NCBI GenBank assembly: GCA_902796875.1
Contig: CADBQT010000143.1
Span: forward strand, 1 to 22,092
Direction of reading: 5' to 3'
DNA length: 22,092 nucleotides
Origin: an uncultured Eubacteriales bacterium
GTDB lineage: Bacteria > Bacillota > Clostridia > Peptostreptococcales > Anaerovoracaceae
Part shown: positions 16,474 through 22,092 of the stretch, in pieces
How the letters are laid out: each line of letters opens with the position of its first letter
Position numbering within the stretch: the stretch's first letter is position 1
Made by a program: the position numbers and the translations under genes
Notes under the pieces: generated by a model
Databases searched by the model: none
The model's input: the letters and a program-made list of their open reading frames with translations, nothing else
Told to the model about the DNA's origin: nothing

Positions 16474-17235
16474 TTACACCAGCCGGGCCGGGATCCCGTG
16501 CTCCGCCATCTTCTCCTTCAGTTCGGCGATGCTCACCTCGCCGAAGTGGAATACGGAGGCGGCAAGCCCTGCGTCGATGTCCGGCACCTGATCGAAGAGA
16601 TCCAGGAAGTCCTGGAGGCTTCCCGCTCCGCCTGAGGCGATCACCGGTACGTTTACCGCGTCGCATACCGCCCGGAGCATCTCGATGTCGAATCCCTTCT
16701 TCACCCCGTCGGTGTCGATGGAGTTGACCACCACTTCACCGGCGCCTCTGTCCACGCATTCCTTGATCCACCCGATGGCTTCCATGCCGGTATTGTCCCG
16801 GCCTCCCCGGGAAAACACCTGGAATTCCCCGTTCACCCGGGCGATGTCCGCCGACAGGACCACGCACTGGTCCCCGTACAGCTTGGCCGCCTCGTCGATG
16901 AGACCCGGATTTCGGATGGCGCCGGAGTTGACGCTGACCTTGTCCGCGCCGCACTTGAGCACCCGGTCGAAATCCTCCACCGTGTTGATGCCCCCGCCTA
17001 CGGTCAGGGGAATGAATACGGTCCTCGCCGTCTCCGTGAGGATCTCCGTGAAGAGCTTTCTTCCCTCCGCCGAGGCGGTGATATCGTAAAACACCAGCTC
17101 GTCGGCGCCGTTCTCGGAATAATAGGACGCCAGTTCGATGGGCGAAGATACGTCGTTCAGATCTTTGAAGTTGACCCCTTTGACCACCCGGCCGTCCTTC
17201 ACGTCCAGGCAGGGGATGATGCGTTTGGTGATCAT
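16474..17235 (-). CDS. hisF: Imidazole glycerol phosphate synthase, cyclase subunit
   Basis: HisF uses ammonia delivered by HisH to form imidazole glycerol phosphate and AICAR. The 253-residue beta/alpha barrel has the two catalytic aspartates at Asp11 (IPCLDVKDG) and Asp130 (VVLSADIARVNG), the phosphate-binding GGGI at 80-83 and the second phosphate loop ASGGAGS at 200-206. The ATG at 17233-17235 has AGGAGG 6 bases upstream, one base after the hisA stop. An ATG-type extension of 35 codons upstream is only hisA sequence in another frame. Confidence 0.98.
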   Translation of the reverse strand: MITKRIIPCLDVKDGRVVKGVNFKDLNDVSSPIELASYYSENGADELVFYDITASAEGRKLFTEILTETARTVFIPLTVGGGINTVEDFDRVLKCGADKVSVNSGAIRNPGLIDEAAKLYGDQCVVLSADIARVNGEFQVFSRGGRDNTGMEAIGWIKECVDRGAGEVVVNSIDTDGVKKGFDIEMLRAVCDAVNVPVIASGGAGSLQDFLDLFDQVPDIDAGLAASVFHFGEVSIAELKEKMAEHGIPARLV

Positions 17236-17236
17236 G

Positions 17237-17962
17237 CTATTCCTCCTGTCCTCTTCCCACGGCGATGGCCTCTCTAAGATCGATGGCCCCGATGTACCAG
17301 GCTTTGCCGATGATGGCTCCGTAGAGGCCCGTGGCTGCAAGCCGCTTCACGTCCTCCATCCCGGAGACTCCGCCGGAGGCCACGATCTGAAGATCCAGAT
17401 CCTGAGCCAGCGTTTCATACAAAGGCAGGTTGGTCCCCTTCATGGCCCCGTCCTTGCTGATGTCGGTCACGATGAGGGTCCGGACCCCCATCTCCTCCAT
17501 CTGCCGGCAGAACTCCATGGCGTCGAGAGAGGATTCTTCCGTCCATCCTTTGATGGACACGAGACCGTCCCGGATATCCACGCCGATGGCGATCCCCTCG
17601 CCGTATTTTTTTACCGCTTCACGGGCAAACTCCGGATCGGTCACCGCCGCGGTGCCCAGGATGACCCGGTCTATGCCGGCCTCCATGTACCGGTCCACCA
17701 CCTCCATGGTCCGGATCCCTCCGCCGATCTCGCAGAACAGTCCGCTCCGCTCCTTGATCCGCTTCACCGTCTCCAGATTGGGGGTGGTCCCAAGGCGGGC
17801 TCCCTCCAGGTCCACGATATGGATGTGCTCCGCGCCGCAGGCGGCAAACTCCTCGCCCACCGCCGGCGGATCTTCGCTGTATATGGTCATTTCATCGTAC
17901 CGGCCCTTGTAGAGCCGGACGGCCTTTCCTTCATAAAGGTCGATGGCCGGAAATATGTGCAT
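17237..17962 (-). CDS. hisA: ProFAR isomerase (phosphoribosylformimino-AICAR ribotide isomerase)
   Basis: HisA does the Amadori rearrangement of ProFAR to PRFAR, the substrate of HisHF. The 241-residue barrel has Asp8 (FPAIDLYEGKAVRL) and Asp129 (IAIGVDIRDG) as the acid/base pair, with phosphate loops EIGGGIR at 78-84 and ASGGVSG near 196-202. The length and these motifs fit HisA and not the bifunctional PriA of actinobacteria. It lies 36 bases after hisH and is separated from hisF by one base. Confidence 0.97.
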   Translation of the reverse strand: MHIFPAIDLYEGKAVRLYKGRYDEMTIYSEDPPAVGEEFAACGAEHIHIVDLEGARLGTTPNLETVKRIKERSGLFCEIGGGIRTMEVVDRYMEAGIDRVILGTAAVTDPEFAREAVKKYGEGIAIGVDIRDGLVSIKGWTEESSLDAMEFCRQMEEMGVRTLIVTDISKDGAMKGTNLPLYETLAQDLDLQIVASGGVSGMEDVKRLAATGLYGAIIGKAWYIGAIDLREAIAVGRGQEE

Positions 17963-17998
17963 AGTCTTTATTCCTTTCTTCTCCCGCAGGTCCCGTCC

Positions 17999-18613
17999 TT
18001 ACTTCATGGCGCAGAATGCCCGGAGGATCTTCATCCCCACCGCGCCGCTCTTTTCCGGATGGAACTGACAGCCGATGACGTTTCCTTTGGCTACCGCCGC
18101 CGTAAGGGGGGCGCCGTAATCCGTCAGGGCGATGGTGGACTCGCTGCACTCCGCTCCGTAATAGGAATGGACGAAGTAGACGAAGGCTCCCTCCTCCAGT
18201 TCTGCAAACAGAGGATGCTTCTCTCCGGGAAAAGTCAGCTCGTTCCAGCCGATATGGGGGATCTTATATCCTTTCGGGATCACGTCGGCGATGGGCCGCA
18301 CCGTTCCCGGGATCAGTCCCAGGCCCTTGTGCTCCCCGTACTCGAAGCTCTTTTCGAAAAGGAGCTGCATCCCCAGGCAGATCCCCATGATGGGTTTGCC
18401 CCGGGCCGCCTCTTCTCTCACCACGTCGGCCATTCCCGACTTTTCCAGTTTGTCCGCCGCATCCGCAAAGGCACCGACCCCGGGCAGGATCAGCCGATCC
18501 GCCCGCCGGATCTCCTCCCGGTCTGCGGTGACCACCGTTTCCTCCCCTACGGCGTCCAGGGAGCTCTTCAGGGAAAACAGATTTCCCACTCCGTAATCGA
18601 TGATGGCCAGCAT
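17999..18613 (-). CDS. hisH: Imidazole glycerol phosphate synthase, glutamine amidotransferase subunit
   Basis: HisH releases ammonia from glutamine for HisF. The 204-residue class I amidotransferase has the nucleophile Cys79 (GICLGMQLLF) and the His185/Glu187 pair (QFHPEKSG). The N-terminal IIDYGVGNL is typical for HisH. The ATG (18611-18613) shares its first base with the last base of the hisB stop (TGATG), a standard coupling overlap. A longer frame extends upstream into hisB but is not conserved sequence. Confidence 0.97.
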   Translation of the reverse strand: MLAIIDYGVGNLFSLKSSLDAVGEETVVTADREEIRRADRLILPGVGAFADAADKLEKSGMADVVREEAARGKPIMGICLGMQLLFEKSFEYGEHKGLGLIPGTVRPIADVIPKGYKIPHIGWNELTFPGEKHPLFAELEEGAFVYFVHSYYGAECSESTIALTDYGAPLTAAVAKGNVIGCQFHPEKSGAVGMKILRAFCAMK

Positions 18614-19200
18614 CAGAGCACCCCCTTTGTGGACGGGATCTCCCCCGCGTATCCCGGGTCGTGACTGATGGCCTGTCGGAAGCTTCTGGCCACCGACTTG
18701 AAGGCCCCTTCGATGATGTGGTGGGAGTTGCTCCCCGCCAGCTGACGGATGTGGAGACTGCACTGACACCTGCGGACGAATCCCAGCCAGAATTCCTCCA
18801 CCAGCTCCGTGTCGAAGTTGCCCACCTTCTCCGTGGGGATCCGAAGATCGTACTCCAGCTGTGCCCGGCCGGAAAAATCCACGGCGGTCAGGATCAGCGC
18901 CTCGTCCATGGGCAGGATCATGTATCCGTAGCGGGCGATCCCCGCCTTGTCTCCCAGGGCCTGGGCAAATGCGTCTCCCAGGGCGATGCCGATGTCCTCC
19001 ACCGTGTGGTGGTCGTCCACATAGGTATCTCCCGTACAGGACAGCTTCAGGTCGAACCGTCCGTGGGAGGCGAACAGGGTCAGCATGTGGTCGAGAAATC
19101 CGCATCCCGTGCTGATCTCTCCCACGCCGGCGCCGTCCAGCTTCAGGCTGAGACGGATGTCCGTTTCCTTCGTTCTTCTCTTGATCTCTCCTGCTCTCAT
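18613..19200 (-). CDS. hisB: Imidazoleglycerol-phosphate dehydratase
   Basis: HisB dehydrates imidazole glycerol phosphate to imidazole acetol phosphate. The 195-residue single-domain protein carries the manganese-binding motifs FLDHM (His38), DDHHTVEDI (His64, His65, Glu68) and SNSHHIIEGAFKS (His160, His161, Glu164). It lacks the phosphatase domain found in enterics. The ATG overlaps the hisC stop as ATGA, with GGAGG upstream. Confidence 0.97.
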   Translation of the reverse strand: MRAGEIKRRTKETDIRLSLKLDGAGVGEISTGCGFLDHMLTLFASHGRFDLKLSCTGDTYVDDHHTVEDIGIALGDAFAQALGDKAGIARYGYMILPMDEALILTAVDFSGRAQLEYDLRIPTEKVGNFDTELVEEFWLGFVRRCQCSLHIRQLAGSNSHHIIEGAFKSVARSFRQAISHDPGYAGEIPSTKGVL

Positions 19201-20261
19201 CGTTTCTCCTCCAGTATCTCGTCGATCTTCTCCAGGAGCTTGTGCATCTGTTTGCGGCTCCCGATGGTGATCCGGTTATAGTCTCTGATCCGCTCCTTGT
19301 CGAAATGTCGGATCAGGACGCCTTTTTCCTTCAGTTTCCGGTAGAGCTCCTCTCCGCCGATCTCATCATGCCTGACAAAGAGGAAGTTGGCCGCCGATTC
19401 CGTCATGGTAAAGTTTCTCTTTTTTAAGGCCCCGGCGGTCTCTTCGCGGATCTTTGCGATCTCCTCACAGTTTTCCCGGATGGTCATGGCGTCGGCCAGG
19501 GCCCCTACCCCTGCCGCCTGGGTCATGGAACTGACGTTATAGGGGTTGGTGGAATACTTGATGGTATTCAGATCGGCGATCAGTTCCCGGCTGCCGATAC
19601 CAAAGCCAAGCCTTGCGCCTGCCATGGACCAGCCTTTGGAGAAGGTCCGGGTCACCAGGAGATTGTCGTAGTCCCGAATGAGGGGAATGGCGCTTTCCGA
19701 TCCGAAGTCTCCGTAGGCTTCGTCGATGACCACCACCCGGTCCGGGTCGCTCTCCAAAATGCCGCAGATCTGATCCGTATCCAAAGCGATCCCCGTGTTG
19801 GCGTTAGGATTGGCCAAAAAGATGGTCCCGCTTCTTCCCCGGTAATCCTCCGGATCCACGGAAAGATCCTCCTTTAAGGGGATCTCCTCATAGGATACCC
19901 TGTTCAGATCCGCAAACACCGGGTAAAACCCGTAAGTAATGTCCGGAAAAAGAGCCGGTCTCTTCTCATCGCAAAAGGCCATGAAGGCGAAGTTCAGGAT
20001 CTCGTCGGAGCCGTTGGTGGCCAGGACCTGATCCGTTTCCACCTTGAAGTACTCGGCGATCCTCTCCGTCAGCTCACGGCACTCGGGATCGCAGTAAAGG
20101 TGCATGGTCTCCGCCGCGTCGGATGCGGCCACGGACGCCCCGTCCGGCGGGGGAAAGGGGGACTCGTTGGTATTCAGTTTGATGTAGCTCATGTCCTGAG
20201 GCTGTTCCCCGGGAGTATAGGCGATGAGCTTTTGGTATTTCTCACTGAAGAATCGGCTCAT
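19197..20261 (-). CDS. hisC: Histidinol-phosphate aminotransferase
   Basis: HisC moves the amino group from glutamate to imidazole acetol phosphate. The 354-residue PLP enzyme has KLNTNESPFPP at about 28-38, DEAYGDF at 180-186, the PLP lysine Lys209 in TRTFSKGWSMAGARLGF, and a C-terminal arginine in ITIGSR. The usual NPNNPTG loop reads NPNANTG (151-157), a small departure. The ATG overlaps the hisG stop by 4 bases (ATGA), with GGAGG 7 bases upstream. Confidence 0.96.
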   Translation of the reverse strand: MSRFFSEKYQKLIAYTPGEQPQDMSYIKLNTNESPFPPPDGASVAASDAAETMHLYCDPECRELTERIAEYFKVETDQVLATNGSDEILNFAFMAFCDEKRPALFPDITYGFYPVFADLNRVSYEEIPLKEDLSVDPEDYRGRSGTIFLANPNANTGIALDTDQICGILESDPDRVVVIDEAYGDFGSESAIPLIRDYDNLLVTRTFSKGWSMAGARLGFGIGSRELIADLNTIKYSTNPYNVSSMTQAAGVGALADAMTIRENCEEIAKIREETAGALKKRNFTMTESAANFLFVRHDEIGGEELYRKLKEKGVLIRHFDKERIRDYNRITIGSRKQMHKLLEKIDEILEEKR

Positions 20262-20923
20262 TCTGCTTCCTCCTCTTCCGCTGCCTTTGCCTTTGCGGCC
20301 ACGATCTTCCCCAGGGCCTCGGTGATCCGGTCCACACCCTCGTATTTGAACCGGAAAGCCGACTTGTTGGCGATGAGCCGGGCGCTGATGGGGGCGAAAT
20401 ACTCCAAAACCTCCAGCTTATTGGCCCGGAGGGTGTTTCCCGTCTCCACGATATCCACGATCACATCGGAAAGGCCCAGGATGGGAGCCAGTTCGATGGA
20501 TCCGTTCAGGTGGATGATGTCGATATCCCTGTCCATGGAGGCATAGTAATTGCGGGCGATGTTGGAGAACTTGGTCGCTACCCGAAGAGTCCTGGATGGT
20601 GAATCCCGAAAATCCCTGGGGGCGGCCACCGCCATGCGGCACTTGCCCGCGTCCAGATCCAGAAGCTCGTAGATGTCCGGCTCCGTCTCCATGATGATGT
20701 CCTTGCCCACGACGCCCATGTCTGCGGCGCCACGCTCCACGTAGATGGCCACATCCACCGGCTTGACCCAGAAGTACCGGACGCCGGCCTCCTCGTTTTC
20801 AAAGACCAGTTTCCGGCCCTTCTTTTTGATGGCGGGGCAGTCGAATCCCGCCTGCTCGAACATATCGTATACCTGCTCGCCCAGCCGGCCTTTGGGCAGG
20901 GCGATGTTAATCATCGGTTTCAA
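20258..20923 (-). CDS. hisG: ATP phosphoribosyltransferase, short catalytic subunit
   Basis: HisG joins PRPP to ATP, the first and feedback-controlled step. The 221-residue length is the short form (HisGS), without the C-terminal regulatory ACT-like domain, and so needs HisZ, encoded just upstream. Motifs include ALPKGRL near 8-14, the GAADMGVVGKD segment near 65-75 and the PRPP loop DIVETGNTL near 156-164. A TTG at 20921-20923 is chosen because GGAGGTG lies 7 bases upstream; ATG 20912-20914, three codons later, is 16 bases from the site. Alanine and glutamate dominate the last 15 residues. Confidence 0.95.
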   Translation of the reverse strand: MKPMINIALPKGRLGEQVYDMFEQAGFDCPAIKKKGRKLVFENEEAGVRYFWVKPVDVAIYVERGAADMGVVGKDIIMETEPDIYELLDLDAGKCRMAVAAPRDFRDSPSRTLRVATKFSNIARNYYASMDRDIDIIHLNGSIELAPILGLSDVIVDIVETGNTLRANKLEVLEYFAPISARLIANKSAFRFKYEGVDRITEALGKIVAAKAKAAEEEEAE

Positions 20924-22058
20924 TGGTCTTCACCTCCCCGTCCCGGATCTCCATCTTCGTCCGGCACCGGATCTTCTCCGGAGCTGAGCGCTGGGCCAGG
21001 ACGCTGTTTCCATCCGCCACCAGCCGGTCTACGGACTTTCGGACTTCCGTAAGCTCCGTGTCGTCGCCGTAAAGCAGGAGCACGTCCACGTCATAAGGCT
21101 TTTCCGCCGGGAAAAGGCGGGCCGCCCGGTCCATATACACGCCAAAGCCGATGGCCCTGGATCTCTTCTTCATCTTCTGCATGAGGCGGTCGTACTGACC
21201 TCCGGAAATGACGCACTCGGGCAGGCCCTCGACGAAGCCGTTGAAGACGATGCCGTTATAGTAGTTCACGTCACTGACCACGGAAAAGTCGATGCGGATC
21301 AGATCCTGAAGTTTAGGATCGTCGAAGACGTCCAGGATCTGGAGCAGGTTTTCCGCCGCCTGTCTGGCTGCATCCACCGTATCCTCCGAGATCCCCTCAT
21401 CCTTCATCATGGCAAGCAGCCTGGGAAGGACCTCGTCGGGACGGCCGTATACGGTGGCCATCCTGGAAAGGAGCCGGGCGCAGGCCGGATCCACGTCGTT
21501 TTCCTCGCAGATCATGCTCAAGGTGTGCCGGTTCTTTTCGCCCAGGCAGCGGACCAGATCCCTTCTCACGTCCTCACCCACGTCGTATCCGTCGAAGATG
21601 GCTTTCAGGATGTCCATATCCGATACCACCAGGATACTGTCTTCCGAGAATCTGCGCAGGGTCTTTGCCGCCAGCATGATCACTTCGTAGAAACAGTAGT
21701 AGTCCAGGTCTCCGATGCACTCGATCCCCACCTGCATCAGTTCTTCGAACATGTGGCTCCGGTGGGAGACCCGGTAGATATTCTCGTTGTAATAGACCTT
21801 TTGCACCGTTCCGGGCACGTCCCGGCTGTTTTTCACGATGCTCAAGGTCACGTCAGGCTTCAAGGCCATCAGCTTCCCGTTGGTGTCCGTAAAAGTGATT
21901 ATGTTAACGGAATCCAGGAAGTCCTTGTTCCTGACATACAGTTCATATTCCTCGAATTTCCGGATCCTGAACTGGGAATACCCGTAGTCCGCGTAGATGG
22001 ACTGTAGGTCCGCAGTCAGCTGTTCGATCTTCCGGCGTTCGGAATTCTCTGTTCCCAT
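20907..22058 (-). CDS. hisZ: ATP phosphoribosyltransferase regulatory subunit
   Basis: HisZ is a class II histidyl-tRNA synthetase-like protein that binds histidine and activates short HisG. The 383-residue protein has the HisRS-like core: YGYSQFRIRKFEEYELY near 25-41, the motif-2 region MALKPDVTLSIVKN, YYNENIYRV, and the YNGIVFNGFVEGLP and SGGQYDRLM segments. The adjacent short hisG argues for HisZ over a true HisRS. It is the first his gene visible; only 34 bases remain upstream, which hold a GAGGAAAGGGGG ribosome-site-like run but no recognisable promoter. Confidence 0.95.
   Translation of the reverse strand: MGTENSERRKIEQLTADLQSIYADYGYSQFRIRKFEEYELYVRNKDFLDSVNIITFTDTNGKLMALKPDVTLSIVKNSRDVPGTVQKVYYNENIYRVSHRSHMFEELMQVGIECIGDLDYYCFYEVIMLAAKTLRRFSEDSILVVSDMDILKAIFDGYDVGEDVRRDLVRCLGEKNRHTLSMICEENDVDPACARLLSRMATVYGRPDEVLPRLLAMMKDEGISEDTVDAARQAAENLLQILDVFDDPKLQDLIRIDFSVVSDVNYYNGIVFNGFVEGLPECVISGGQYDRLMQKMKKRSRAIGFGVYMDRAARLFPAEKPYDVDVLLLYGDDTELTEVRKSVDRLVADGNSVLAQRSAPEKIRCRTKMEIRDGEVKTIETDD
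20921..20937 (-). promoter_or_regulatory. Ribosome binding site and TTG start of hisG
   Basis: GGAGGTG (20931-20937 on the minus strand) is 7 bases from TTG (20921-20923). The site lies in the last codons of hisZ, which overlaps hisG by 17 bases, so hisG translation is probably coupled to hisZ. Confidence 0.65.
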
Positions 22059-22092
22059 AGGGCTGGCGCCCCCTTTCCTCGTTTTTCTGTAA

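Noticed and set aside
17138-18664. Plus-strand open frame of 508 codons opposite hisA and hisH
   Set aside because: Antisense shadow of well-supported his genes; no domain seen.
1-22092. CRISPR arrays, tRNA or rRNA genes, insertion sequences, phage genes
   Set aside because: No repeat-spacer pattern, RNA gene, transposase, integrase or terminal inverted repeats were seen on either strand.

Overview
The window is a GC-rich, tightly packed stretch of a bacterial chromosome. Every convincing gene lies on the minus strand, so transcription runs from high to low coordinates. The tig-clpP-clpX-lon-engB order, a short HisG with a separate HisZ subunit, a three-gene arginine deiminase operon, and BspA-type repeat proteins together point to an anaerobic Bacillota, most likely class Clostridia. 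The sequence alone does not settle genus or species.

Reading in the direction of transcription, the right part (about 22058 to 13478) is a histidine biosynthesis operon: hisZ, hisG, hisC, hisB, hisH, hisA, hisF, hisIE and a PHP-type histidinol phosphatase. A GntR/MocR-family regulator follows, and its TTG start lies inside the phosphatase gene. Many junctions are 1-20 base overlaps or gaps of a few bases, suggesting one transcript with translational coupling. hisD (histidinol dehydrogenase) is absent from the run. The regulator's aminotransferase-like domain appears to have lost the lysine that holds PLP.

Next comes an arginine deiminase operon, arcB-arcA-arcC (13346 to 10135). It has its own extended -10 promoter preceded by two direct 8-base repeats, and it ends in a strong intrinsic terminator at 10085-10118. 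The encoded enzymes turn arginine into ornithine, ammonia, CO2 and ATP. No arginine/ornithine antiporter is present. A CYTH-domain phosphatase forms its own unit (9977 to 9360), with a promoter abutting the arc terminator, a possible 22-residue leader ORF, and its own terminator.

The left half is a protein quality-control operon from a strong promoter at 9267-9295: trigger factor, ClpP, ClpX, Lon, the ribosome-assembly GTPase EngB, a DUF1232 membrane protein, hypoxanthine phosphoribosyltransferase and a PduL-type phosphotransacylase. At the far left a BspA-like repeat protein with an InlB B-repeat and Ig-like modules runs off the edge. It looks like a surface protein but has no visible signal peptide.

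Most of the window is well-known housekeeping and catabolic gene content. I did not find a clearly new multi-gene system. The features most worth following up are the degenerate MocR regulator between the his and arc operons, the signal-less repeat protein, and the missing hisD.
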